The notes beneath the pieces were generated by a model. The model ran no database searches, was not told where the DNA came from, and saw only the letters and a list, made by a program, of their open reading frames with translations. From ZC4RG20 sp963782445 (lineage in GTDB: Bacteria > Pseudomonadota > Gammaproteobacteria > Steroidobacterales > Rariloculaceae), in the NCBI GenBank assembly GCA_963782445.1, contig CAWAJM010000001.1:2170001-2234000 (forward strand): DNA of 64,000 nt, read 5' to 3'. This document shows positions 25,805-34,115 of the stretch, one piece after another. Both the position numbers and the translations under genes were made by a program. The number at the start of each line of letters is the position of its first letter. Positions within the stretch are counted from its first letter, which is position 1.

Positions 25805-27636
25805 CGCATGACTTCCCCGCGATCGACCGAATTCAGCACCGTCGCGGTGAACGAATTGATCGACGCGTACTTCGCAAAGAACTGCTCGAGAACCTGTCCG
25901 AACAGAAATGCTCCCGTGCCCTCGAAAGCCGCCTCGTCGCAAGTCAGCGTGATCTCGATTCCGCGGCCGAAGGCGATCGGCCCGCCCGTCGGAATGCGTC
26001 CTGTCAGCGGCGCCGAGCGGATCGATTTGAGACCTTCGATCTGTCGAAGAACCGCTTGATCGTTCTGGTCGCAGTAAAGCGTTAGCAGCGAGCGGAGCGC
26101 TGCGGCGCCTTCGTCCGAATCGACGAGAGAGAGATAATTCAACGACAAGTGGCTGACGAGCCGCCAGGCCGTGTCGCCGTGGGCGTAAGAGGGCTTCGGC
26201 CGCGTCGGACCGGCCACGCAGCGGATCGACTCGACGGGCGCGCCAACGTCGAGCGTGAAATCGGTACGGCCCTGTCCGAACGAGACGTGCAGGGGCAGGT
26301 CGCGGTTGCTGCAAAGCGTCGCGACCCCGAGCTGCTTCAATCCACTGGCATACGGAGCCTCGTTTGCGTCGACGAGCGAGAGGAAGACCTCGCTGCCCAC
26401 ATAGCTAGAGCGCGCCCCGTGGCGGCGCTGGGTCGACGAAATCACGCGCGGCTCGCGCGCGACGGTGTAATACGCCTGATCGTCGGGCCGTGTCCAATCG
26501 TGCTGTGAGTAGAGCGACCGAAAGGTCTGCTCAGGCCTCGCGCTCGCGCCGAACCCTTGCACGTCCTCGATCGACCAGACTTCGAAATCCATGGGCCGAG
26601 TCCGGTCCGGTACCACGTGGTATTGGTGCTCCCGCTCGCCGAGATGGATGCGGTCCGCCTGCTTCGGGAAGAGGTTCACGATCGGCGCACAGTTCAGCAG
26701 GAGGTGCTCGGCGCCGACCACCTCCTCGAGCTCCGGATCCCGGCGGCTGAGCAGCACGACGAGCTCGAGCTCCGTACCGGCGCAGCGGCGCACGTGCGGA
26801 GCCAGACCAGTAAAGTCGACAAACAGGAACCGCTGCGGAAACGCGAAATACTCTTGCACGCACCGGTAGCCGTCGAACGAGCGCGGAGCGTAGGGCAGCA
26901 GGGACTCCGAGCGCGTAAACCCAACGGGCACGATCGATCTGCCGGGCAAGTAGGCACGCCAGGCGCTAACCCCCCCTTTGGGCCGTAGAAGCACGGCGCG
27001 GGCGTTGCCGAGCAACTGCTCGTAGAGCCGGCCCGGCAGGCCTTCGCTACCCCGCAAAAAGAAACGCAGGCTGTCGAGCGCGAGTTGGTCGAAGGCGAGC
27101 CCCGCGGTCGTGCGCAAGCTAAGGCGAATCCCCGCACGGACGTCCTCGAGTCGGTCGACGCCGATCGTCGCGAGCGAGCCGGCCGTCCCGTAGTACTTGG
27201 CCTCCGTGAGTTCCAGCGGCCAAAAGACCGCTTCCTGGCCCGTGCGGTATTCGCAGGCCGTTCGGTCCCCTTTGCCGAGCACCGTCCTCAGCGAGGTCTC
27301 CCGGGGCAGCACGAAGCCTTCCGCCAACGCGCTCTCGCTCAGAGCCGGAAAGAACTGCGCGACGGCCATCGACGGCAGCGGCGAAAGGTAATGCGGGTAG
27401 ACGAGCTCGAGCAGATGCTGCGTGAAGCGCGGAAACTCCGCGTCGATCTTGAGCTGCACGCGAGCCGTCAGAAACGCGAACCCTTCGAGCAGGCGCTCGA
27501 CATACGGGTCGGCTACCTCCAGCCCGTCCATGCCCAGGCGACCCGCGATCTTCGGAAACTCCTTCGCAAACTCGGCGCCCATCTCCCGCACATGCTGGAG
27601 CTCGCGGTTGTAATACTTGAGCAGACGCGGGTCCAC
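25768..27636 (-). CDS. tssF: T6SS baseplate protein TssF
   Basis: The 622-residue protein starts at ATG 27636 (MDPRLLKYYNRELQHVREMG), the canonical TssF opening followed by AEFAKEFPKIAGRLGMDG and DPYVERLLEGFAFLTARVQL. Full family length is present, including LLNCAPIVNLFPKQADRI and the C-terminal RGIEITLTCDEAAFEGTGAF. TssF dimerises around TssG to make the baseplate wedges. The start codon touches the tssE stop at 27636, and the 3' end overlaps tssG, so E, F and G are translationally linked. Confidence 0.97.
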   Translation of the reverse strand: MDPRLLKYYNRELQHVREMGAEFAKEFPKIAGRLGMDGLEVADPYVERLLEGFAFLTARVQLKIDAEFPRFTQHLLELVYPHYLSPLPSMAVAQFFPALSESALAEGFVLPRETSLRTVLGKGDRTACEYRTGQEAVFWPLELTEAKYYGTAGSLATIGVDRLEDVRAGIRLSLRTTAGLAFDQLALDSLRFFLRGSEGLPGRLYEQLLGNARAVLLRPKGGVSAWRAYLPGRSIVPVGFTRSESLLPYAPRSFDGYRCVQEYFAFPQRFLFVDFTGLAPHVRRCAGTELELVVLLSRRDPELEEVVGAEHLLLNCAPIVNLFPKQADRIHLGEREHQYHVVPDRTRPMDFEVWSIEDVQGFGASARPEQTFRSLYSQHDWTRPDDQAYYTVAREPRVISSTQRRHGARSSYVGSEVFLSLVDANEAPYASGLKQLGVATLCSNRDLPLHVSFGQGRTDFTLDVGAPVESIRCVAGPTRPKPSYAHGDTAWRLVSHLSLNYLSLVDSDEGAAALRSLLTLYCDQNDQAVLRQIEGLKSIRSAPLTGRIPTGGPIAFGRGIEITLTCDEAAFEGTGAFLFGQVLEQFFAKYASINSFTATVLNSVDRGEVMRWRPRLGRQHTL

Positions 27637-28139
27637 TAGCCTCGCCCTTCGCTGACGGTCACGCTGCCCGTCTCGAGATCGACTTCCGTCTTGAGATAGA
27701 GCGCCTGAGGCGTCGGCTTCGCCCAGAGTTCGCCCTCGATCCGAAACACCATAGCGCTGCGTCCCGCGCCGCTCTCGCCGGTCTCAATGCTTACCTGCAG
27801 AGTGCCCGCTGCGATGCGCGGCTCGAATGTCGAGACCGCCTCGCGCACAGCCTTCTCGATGGCCGGTGTGTCGGCGCCGGCGATCGTAAGGCCGGCCAAG
27901 TCCGGAATGCCGTAGTTCAGCACGGAACAGCGCACCTCGGGAAAGTCTTCGAGTTCCTGCACGCTCTCGAGCCGCCCCGTGTTCAGCAGCCAAACGAGGT
28001 CGCGGAGCAAGGCGGCTTTGAGCCTCTGCACGGAAAGCACGCGCTGCTCGCGCGACTCGACCTTGCGATCCGGCTCCTCGTCGGTCAAGCGGTCGAGCAG
28101 CGACGGTTGCAGCCGTTCGGAAGGCGTGAGCTCGGCCAC
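27636..28139 (-). CDS. tssE: T6SS baseplate protein TssE (gp25-like)
   Basis: The 167-residue protein uses a GTG start at 28139 (read as MAELTPSERLQPSLLDRL). The gp25/lysozyme-like fold is shown by LLRDLVWLLNTGRLES, FPEVRCSVLNYGIPDLAGL and IRTFEPRI-type packing (STFEPRIAAGTLQVSI). TssE links the baseplate to the first sheath ring. It begins 3 bp after the repaired tagJ stop (28143) and its stop abuts the tssF start. Being directly downstream of tagJ fits the known TagJ-sheath partnership. Confidence 0.95.
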   Translation of the reverse strand: MAELTPSERLQPSLLDRLTDEEPDRKVESREQRVLSVQRLKAALLRDLVWLLNTGRLESVQELEDFPEVRCSVLNYGIPDLAGLTIAGADTPAIEKAVREAVSTFEPRIAAGTLQVSIETGESGAGRSAMVFRIEGELWAKPTPQALYLKTEVDLETGSVTVSEGRG

Positions 28140-28142
28140 ACC

Positions 28143-28959
28143 CTAGTGCTCGTCGCCGGCCGATGCCGCGGTCGCAAGACTCACCGTTCCGACCTCCGTG
28201 AGCGGATACTCGCCGCCATCGGTCGAGAACATGCGCTGGCCCGTGCCGACGAACAGCTCGGCACCGACGTTCGAGCCACTCCGTCCTGCGGGCGAGGCGC
28301 AGGAGCGGGTCGGCCGCGCTTTCTGTGCCCGGATATCGGGTCGGAATCAGGCCGACCGCGTCGCCGCCGTTAGCCCACTTGAACTCGGCCGGCAGCCAGA
28401 CGAGGTCGCGCAGGTCCGTGGGCCGCTCGATGCGCAGCTCCGCGATGCGATGAAACGGGATGAAGTAATAGCGGCCGTTGACGATCGCCTCCACGACCGG
28501 GCCGAGCCGCGCGTCGGCGTCCGCGATCCATTCGAAGGGCTGGCCGTCGAGACTGCCGGCCGTGCCCGGAGCCTGCTCGAACGCTTCGGCGCGCAACGCC
28601 TGCGACTTCTCGTATTCCCCTTGCCCGGCGAGCCGCAAAGCCTCTAGCAGCAGGGCGAGCCACGGATCCGGAGCGCCGAATACGAGCGGCGAGCGCCGGC
28701 CCGCGAACACTTCGGTGCGCAGCGCTTCGCTGCCGAGCGCCTCGCGGTATACCTGCACCATCCCCAGAGTACCCGCATCGAGATCGCCGGCCACGTTGAG
28801 CTGCGTCAGTGCCCGGCCCCATTGGCCGAGCACCGAGAGCAGCTGAAACAGGAAGACGCGGAGCTTCGCGTCGGCAGGATCGGCGCGCACGGCGGCCTGC
28901 AGCGACGCAAGCGCGGCCTCCGGATCACTCTTGCGCAGGAGCTCGAGCGCGTCGGTCAT
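28143..28959 (-). CDS. tagJ: T6SS accessory protein TagJ (ImpE); +1-nt frameshift
   Basis: Start ATG 28959 overlaps the hcp stop (ATGA). The frame reads the ImpE family from MTDALELLRKSDPEAALASL through VVEAIVNGRYYFIPFHRIAEL to LRLARRTEWLE, then turns into non-family sequence. In the +1-shifted frame the family C-terminus continues as AELFVGTGQRMFSTDGGEYP to a TAG at 28143. Deleting one base within 28266-28276 restores a continuous 271-residue protein through WLDVGAEL. TagJ (HsiE-like) binds the sheath protein TssB and modulates ClpV access. As read, a hybrid with a wrong C-terminus running to 27784 would be made. Confidence 0.88.
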
Positions 28960-29435
28960 GCATTCTCTGCGATGTTGTACTCGACGTCGATCGACCCACC
29001 TTTCTTGGCGCCCTTCGAATCCTGCGGCTGGTAGGATTCCTTGAACTTCGCGAAATTCAGCGTGACGTTCTCCGTGAACCGGTCTTCCCCGCTGCTGCCT
29101 CCGGTAGACACGGCCGTTACCATGACCTCGGTGAACGTGATCGTCAGGTAGTCGAGCGGCGTCCCCCCGGCCTTGCGGAACGAGAGCACGGCCTCGTCGA
29201 AGTGCTTGCCGGTGCAGCATGCCTGGACGAGATTCGGCGAAGCGGCATCGATGTACTTCGTGATCGTGAGATCCTGCACGTTGACCTTGCCCGCGCCGCC
29301 GCCGCTGCCGAGATGCAGACTGCCGCTTTGGCTCATGCCCCAGGACCAGCTCAGGACGTCGATCTGGTCGGCCTTGTCCTTTGCGACGGACTCGCCCTTG
29401 ATGTCGCCCAGCTTCAAGAATGCATCAACAGCCAT
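28956..29435 (-). CDS. hcp: T6SS inner-tube protein Hcp (TssD)
   Basis: The 159-residue protein starts at ATG 29435 and is preceded by a GGAG site about 8 bp upstream (GAACGGAGATAAAAA). Hallmarks are MAVDAFLKLGDIKGES, IDVLSWSWGMSQSG and FTENVTLNFAKFKESYQPQ. Hcp hexamers form the tube that is expelled with effectors. The 90-bp gap after tssC and good ribosome-binding site are consistent with high Hcp output. A 10-bp palindrome (CGAGGCCTCG) lies in that gap. Confidence 0.97.
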   Translation of the reverse strand: MAVDAFLKLGDIKGESVAKDKADQIDVLSWSWGMSQSGSLHLGSGGGAGKVNVQDLTITKYIDAASPNLVQACCTGKHFDEAVLSFRKAGGTPLDYLTITFTEVMVTAVSTGGSSGEDRFTENVTLNFAKFKESYQPQDSKGAKKGGSIDVEYNIAENA

Positions 29436-29525
29436 TTTTTATCTCCGTTCTCTGGTGAATACGTCGCACATTCTTAGTTCGGCGCAGACCTCGACCGAGT
29501 CGAACAGGCGGCGAGGCCTCGTGCC

Positions 29526-31019
29526 TCAAGCCGCCTTCTCGCTCGGCAGCTTCGAAACGAGACGCAGCGATACCGTCAATCCCTCGAGCTGATAGTGAGG
29601 CCGCAGAAAGAACTTCGAGGTGTAGTAACCGGGGTTGCCTTCGACCTCCTCGACGACGACCTGCGCGCCCGCGAGGGGCTTGCGTGCCTTGACCTCCTCC
29701 GTCGAATTGGCCGGGTCCCCGTCCACGTACTGCAGGATCCAGTTGTTGAGCCACTTCTCCATTTCGGCCCGTTCCTTGAAGGAGCCGACCTTGTCGCGCA
29801 CGATGCACTTCAAGTAATGGGCGAAGCGGCAGCTCGCGAACAGATACGGCAACCTTGCCGCGAGTGCCGCGTTGGCGGTCGCGTCCGGGTCGTCGTACTC
29901 GGCGGGCTTTTGCAGCGACTGCGCGCCGATGAAGGCGGCGAAGTCGCTGTTCTTCCTGTGAATCAGGGGCATGAAGCCGTTCTTCGCGAGCTCGGCCTCG
30001 CGCCTATCGCTGATCGCGATCTCCGTCGGGCACTTCATGTCCACGCCGCCGTCATCGGAGGGGAACGTGTGCACGGGCAACCCTTCCACGGAGCCGCCCG
30101 ACTCGACGCCCCGGATGCGCGAGCACCACCCATATTGCTTGAACGCGCGGTTGACATTGACGGCCATGGCATAGGCAGAGTTCGCCCACGCGTAATGACT
30201 GGAGTCCGCCCCTTCGGTGTCCTCTTCGAAATCGAACTCCTCGACGGGATCGGTCTTTGCCCCATAAGGCAGCCGGGCCAAGAAACGCGGCATCGTGAGT
30301 CCGAGATAGCGCGAGTCCTCCGACTCCCTGAGCGACCGCCAAGCCGCGTACTCGGGCGTAGAGAAGATCTTCGTGAGGTCGCGGGGGTTCGTGAGCTCCT
30401 GCCACGAGTCCATCTGCATGGCGGAAGGCGCCGCACCCGCGATGAACGGCGCATGGGCCGCCGCCGCAATCTGTGCCATGCCGCTCAAAATCTCAACGTC
30501 GGGCGGGCTGTGGTCGAAGTGATAGTCGCCGACGAGGCAGCCGTAAGGCTCGCCGCCGAGCTGCCCGTACTCCTGCTCGTAGACTTTCTTGAACAGCGGG
30601 CTCTGATCCCAGGCCGTGCCCTTGAAGCGCTTGATCGTCTTGCCGAGCTCGTTCTTCGAGATGCTGAGAACGCGGATCTTCAGCATCTCGTCCGTCTCGG
30701 TGTTGTTGACAAGGTAGTGCAGGCCCCGCCAGGCCGACTCGAGCTGTTGAAACTCGGGATGATGCAGGATGAGGTTTACCTGTTCGGTCAGCTTTGCATC
30801 GATCTCCGCGATGATGGCGTTGATCGAGTTGATTGCGTCGTCGACGATGAGGTCTTGGTCGCTGAGCACCTGCTGAGCCAACGTCTGGACGGCTGCCTCG
30901 ACTTGCTGGCGCGCACGGTCGGACTTCGGCTTGAATTCCTTGCTGAGGAGCTGAGCGAATTCGTCCGGGGCGACGCTTTCTGCCGCAGCGCCTTGCTGTT
31001 CAGTCTTCTGTTCGGCCAT
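29526..31019 (-). CDS. tssC: T6SS sheath protein TssC (VipB)
   Basis: The 497-residue protein starts at ATG 31019, 6 bp downstream of the tssB stop. Family features are VQTLAQQVLSDQDLIVDD, QQLESAWRGLHYLVNNTETD, GQLGGEPYGCLVGDYHFDHS, and the C-terminal ADPANST-type region with LRPHYQLEGLTVSLRLVSKL at the end. TssC pairs with TssB to build the contractile sheath around the Hcp tube. Length is usual for the large sheath subunit. Confidence 0.98.
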   Translation of the reverse strand: MAEQKTEQQGAAAESVAPDEFAQLLSKEFKPKSDRARQQVEAAVQTLAQQVLSDQDLIVDDAINSINAIIAEIDAKLTEQVNLILHHPEFQQLESAWRGLHYLVNNTETDEMLKIRVLSISKNELGKTIKRFKGTAWDQSPLFKKVYEQEYGQLGGEPYGCLVGDYHFDHSPPDVEILSGMAQIAAAAHAPFIAGAAPSAMQMDSWQELTNPRDLTKIFSTPEYAAWRSLRESEDSRYLGLTMPRFLARLPYGAKTDPVEEFDFEEDTEGADSSHYAWANSAYAMAVNVNRAFKQYGWCSRIRGVESGGSVEGLPVHTFPSDDGGVDMKCPTEIAISDRREAELAKNGFMPLIHRKNSDFAAFIGAQSLQKPAEYDDPDATANAALAARLPYLFASCRFAHYLKCIVRDKVGSFKERAEMEKWLNNWILQYVDGDPANSTEEVKARKPLAGAQVVVEEVEGNPGYYTSKFFLRPHYQLEGLTVSLRLVSKLPSEKAA

Positions 31020-31025
31020 GACTCG

Positions 31026-31562
31026 CTACTCCTCTCCCTTGTCCTCTGTGGACGCATCGGCGGCTTTGGAGGCGAGCGCCTGCAGCAAAGTTTCGTCCTT
31101 CAGCGCCTTCGTGATGAGCTCCTCGGCGCCGGCCTTACCGTCCATGTAAGTCACGAGATTCGCGAGCTGGGTGCGCGCCTCGAGCAGCTTGTCGAGCCCG
31201 GCCACCTTGCGCGCAACGGCCGCTGGCGAGAAGTCGTCCATGCTCTCGAACGTGATGTCTACCTTGAGATCGCCTTCGCCCGTCAGGGTGTTCGGCACCG
31301 CGAAAGCAACGCGAGGCTTCAAAGCCTTCAGCCGGCTATCGAAGTTATCGACGTCGATCTCGAGCATCTTGCGCTCCTCCAGCGAAGGCAGCGGCTCCTC
31401 GCGTTTGCCGGCGAGATCCGCGAGCACGCCCATGACGAACGGGATCTGCATTTTCTTCTCGGCGCCGTAGACCTCAACGTCGTACTCGATCTGGACGCGC
31501 GGCGCGCGGTTCCTGGCGATGAACTTCTGGCTACTCGGCTTGGCCACGGTGGTCTCCTGCAA
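31026..31562 (-). CDS. tssB: T6SS sheath protein TssB (VipA)
   Basis: The 178-residue protein starts at ATG 31562. Diagnostic segments are SSQKFIARNRAPRVQIEYDV, MQIPFVMGVLADLAGKREE, FDSRLKALKPRVAFAVPNTL and LEARTQLANLVTYMDGK. TssB is the small sheath subunit and carries the binding region for TagJ in systems that have it. It lies between tssA (40 bp) and tssC (6 bp) in one transcript. Confidence 0.98.
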   Translation of the reverse strand: MQETTVAKPSSQKFIARNRAPRVQIEYDVEVYGAEKKMQIPFVMGVLADLAGKREEPLPSLEERKMLEIDVDNFDSRLKALKPRVAFAVPNTLTGEGDLKVDITFESMDDFSPAAVARKVAGLDKLLEARTQLANLVTYMDGKAGAEELITKALKDETLLQALASKAADASTEDKGEE

Positions 31563-31602
31563 TTCGAAGTGAAAGAGTTACAACCCGGCTCCGCCGTCCG
31601 GC

Positions 31603-32625
31603 TCACTCGTCTTTGAGGCCGCCGATCAACTGAGCCTGCGCGACCCCATCGGGCGTCAGGTCGCGAAGAATCTCCATGAAGTCCTTGGCGACGAGACCTT
31701 TGGCGCGCTGCAGCAGCAACGGAACGGGACTCGAGGGCTCGTTTTTTTGGAAGTAATCACAAATGCGGTCCAGCAGCCGAATAACGTCTTCGCGGCTCTT
31801 GATGTCCCCGACGGCCGACGGGCCGTTGCCGGCCCCGGCGCCAGCAAGGCCGGCGCCTGAACCGTCGGCCTGCCCGTTGCCGAGCCGGCGACTCAGCTGG
31901 CTGCCGAGCGCCGCCTCGATGGCGCGGAGCTCGACGGCCAGCGGAGCAAGGTCGGGCGCCGCAAAGCCGGCCCGTTCAGCGAGGAAGGCCGCCAAAGCCT
32001 TGAGCTCCTCGACCGCCGCGCGCGCCGCTTCGGCGTTCGCCTCCAGCTCGTCGAGGTCCGCGTCGAGAAACGCCGCCTCGATCTGCGCCGAGCTGAGAGG
32101 ATCGGCTCCGTCTTCCTCGCCCGGAGCGATCTCGCCTGAGGCGATGCGAATATTACGCAGGCTCACCGGCCCCATGGCCCTCGAACGCACGAGCGGGGCG
32201 CGCTGCAGGCACGCGATGATTCCGGTCCGATCCGTAAGTGGCATGAGGCTGTTCATGCGCAACGTCGGATCGTCGTTGTCCTCCCGGTCGAGCTCCGGAT
32301 GCAAGCCGTCCCAGTATTCGGCCAGCAGGCGACCGACGAGCGCGAGTCCGGAAGCGAAGCCCGGGAGCCCCTGCCGATTGAGCGCCGCGTGGAGCAACGG
32401 AATGGCGACCCGCAAGTCCTTCGTGCGCGCGAACAGCGCCGAGGCCTTCTCGTAGACCTCGTTCCAATTCGGCGCCACGGCGGGAATCACGCTCCCGCCC
32501 ATCTCGCGCGCCGGTGTCCCCTGGGCCGCGCGTTCAAGCTCACCGAATTCCGGGTCGTACTCCAGATTCGGTCCGCACGGCGCGTCCACCGACACGGGTT
32601 GCAGCAAAGCCGTAAGATCAATCAT
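31603..32625 (-). CDS. tssA: T6SS cap/assembly protein TssA (ImpA)
   Basis: The 340-residue protein starts at ATG 32625 (MIDLTALLQPVSVDAPCGPN). An in-frame upstream extension to 32673 is not family-like. The ImpA N-terminal domain (~1-240) shows YDPEFGELERAAQGTPAREM, NWNEVYEKASALFARTKDL and YWDGLHPELDREDNDDPTLR. A Gly/Ala-rich linker precedes a short C-terminal helical domain with SREDVIRLLDRICDYFQKNE and PLLLQRAKGLVAKDFMEIL. This is the short TssA class, which acts at the baseplate and during tail priming. It is the first gene of the T6SS operon. No strong ribosome-binding site was seen. Confidence 0.95.
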   Translation of the reverse strand: MIDLTALLQPVSVDAPCGPNLEYDPEFGELERAAQGTPAREMGGSVIPAVAPNWNEVYEKASALFARTKDLRVAIPLLHAALNRQGLPGFASGLALVGRLLAEYWDGLHPELDREDNDDPTLRMNSLMPLTDRTGIIACLQRAPLVRSRAMGPVSLRNIRIASGEIAPGEEDGADPLSSAQIEAAFLDADLDELEANAEAARAAVEELKALAAFLAERAGFAAPDLAPLAVELRAIEAALGSQLSRRLGNGQADGSGAGLAGAGAGNGPSAVGDIKSREDVIRLLDRICDYFQKNEPSSPVPLLLQRAKGLVAKDFMEILRDLTPDGVAQAQLIGGLKDE

Positions 32626-33057
32626 AGCGATTAGAGAATGGCCCGCGTGCCACTCCCCCCCGGCACGGCCCATCGGACAGGCGGACTCCGCCCTCGTCGT
32701 TCTTGGAAGCGTAGCTTGAACGTTATCAAGGCAATGTCAAGATCCTTAACTACCGCAAAACTTTGTGGTTCCGCAATCGCTGCGGATCCCATAAGACCCG
32801 GACAGGGCGCTCATCGAGAAAAGCATAACCGGGGCTCGCGCTTAGCGTTGCGGGCGCGGCGAGCGCGGTCTTGCGTCAACGGGCCGCTCGACCCCGCGGG
32901 CCGCGCGCGACTTGACATTTGCCGGTGCGCCGGCCCTCAGTTTCGCGCTTACGCCAGAAGTCGGCGCGCCGCCCCTCTTGCGGCCGACAATGGGTCGCGC
33001 CGCGATCGCTCCGGCCTACTGTTCACCCCGTCCCTGCCGAAAGCGTTGCAGCCGGCC
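32626..33057. other. Intergenic region upstream of the T6SS operon
   Basis: These 432 bp separate tssA from the DUF4474 gene, both on the minus strand, and should hold the T6SS operon promoter. The stretch around 32710-32790 is less GC-rich than its surroundings. An exact TTGACA reads on the minus strand at 32735-32740, but no convincing -10 is spaced from it. No coding sequence, terminator or RNA gene was recognised. Confidence 0.5.
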
Positions 33058-33777
33058 TTACCACGAAGGATAGGAAACTCCGTCGATCGTGTAGTGGAGT
33101 CTGTAGCTCGCAGGGTGAGGCGGCGTCACGTGGTCGCGCTGATATCTCTGGCGATAGCAGGTGGGATCCATCCACCGCGTCAACCAGTACGTCCGCTCCG
33201 AGGCGGTATGGAAGAATTCCTCGCCGTTCAAAGGATTCACGAGCTTGAACCACAAACTCGTGCCGAGCTCCGGATACGGGTACCAGACCTCGCCGTCCGG
33301 GTCACCTTGCGACGGCTCCCTCGCCGGGCCCTCGCGAATGGCGTGACCGGCAATCGGATCGACTCGATGTCGGCGCCGCGCCACATTGGCGGCCGTCCTA
33401 GCTGCGCGATGGCGGGCGCCGTGCAGTGTTTTGTCGAGATGTTTGGTCGGACCTGCAAACAGATGCGGTTGTTTTCCGACGGGTCCCGGCTGCGTCGAGG
33501 CCCGTTCACCTTCGGCCACCTTCCGATAGATACCTACTTCGGCGCCGATCCCTCCCGGAAACCTGGCGTGATGGCCTAGGAATCTTTGGCACCAGCCCTT
33601 CCAAAGCTGAATGACGACCTCATGGCCACGGATCCTCGTTCTGACAACCTTGGTGAGGTATCCGGGCCACCACATCTCGGCGAAGCAGGGCAACGTGGAG
33701 CACATGGCCTTCCACGGCCTTGCCGTCTCGATATATTCGTAACCGTCTTCTTGGTCTATGTTAGTAATTACACTCAT
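33058..33777 (-). CDS. DUF4474-like protein
   Basis: The 239-residue soluble protein starts at ATG 33777 (MSVITNIDQEDGYEYIETAR). The core resembles DUF4474: WPGYLTKVVRTRIRGHEVVI, QLWKGWC and IGAEVGIYRKV. A ~60-residue basic insertion (~95-155) follows, then an aromatic C-terminal part with DGEVWYPYPELGTSLWFKLV, FFHTASERTYWLTRWMDP and YTIDGVSYPSW. It has no signal peptide or membrane helix. The biochemical role of the family is unknown. It lies upstream of tssA on the same strand, separated by 432 bp, so co-transcription is possible but not evident. A secreted or T6SS-linked role is speculative. Confidence 0.75.
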   Translation of the reverse strand: MSVITNIDQEDGYEYIETARPWKAMCSTLPCFAEMWWPGYLTKVVRTRIRGHEVVIQLWKGWCQRFLGHHARFPGGIGAEVGIYRKVAEGERASTQPGPVGKQPHLFAGPTKHLDKTLHGARHRAARTAANVARRRHRVDPIAGHAIREGPAREPSQGDPDGEVWYPYPELGTSLWFKLVNPLNGEEFFHTASERTYWLTRWMDPTCYRQRYQRDHVTPPHPASYRLHYTIDGVSYPSW

Positions 33778-34115
33778 CGGCGCGCCTCGCAATCGGCCGA
33801 CTCAGCGACTGCCGTCCAGGGAACGCACTCTCGCATCCGGGACCTCCCCATCTCGCCGCACAACAATTGTGCACGCTATACGGCTGCTGCGCCAGTTCTC
33901 CCAAAACGGCCCGAGCCGAGCCCCGAACCATCTTCATCGGAGATATGAAGCGCTATCCGGCCCGCGCTGCAACCTCATCGGTATGCGCTGCCGTCTCCGC
34001 ATACTCGCAAAGCGCGGAGGACCGCACGGCGGCGAAACGTCCGGCGGCCGCCGCGCCCGACCAGAGACGGAAGAAGGAGGGCGTCCGCGGAGCCGTTCCG
34101 GGCCGGGGCGGCTCG
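33778..34115. other. Intergenic region without recognised features
   Basis: This 338-bp stretch lies between the DUF4474 gene and the AhpD-like gene. Short open frames cross it, but none has protein-like composition or a ribosome-binding site. No clear hairpin terminator was seen. Confidence 0.4.

Noticed and set aside
29595..31616. A 673-codon plus-strand open frame opposite tssC and tssB
   Set aside because: It is the antisense of clear sheath genes, is rich in Arg, Leu and Val as GC-rich antisense frames are, and matches no family.
32630..32665. A sigma-54 promoter just upstream of tssA (TGGCACG on the minus strand)
   Set aside because: The -24 part matches, but the -12 part reads CCATT rather than TTGCA, so the essential GC is missing.
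32712..32740. A sigma-70 promoter for tssA using TTGACA on the minus strand
   Set aside because: The -35 hexamer is exact, but the hexamer 17 bases downstream (AAGCTA) has almost no -10 similarity, and a GATAAC nearby lacks a matching -35.
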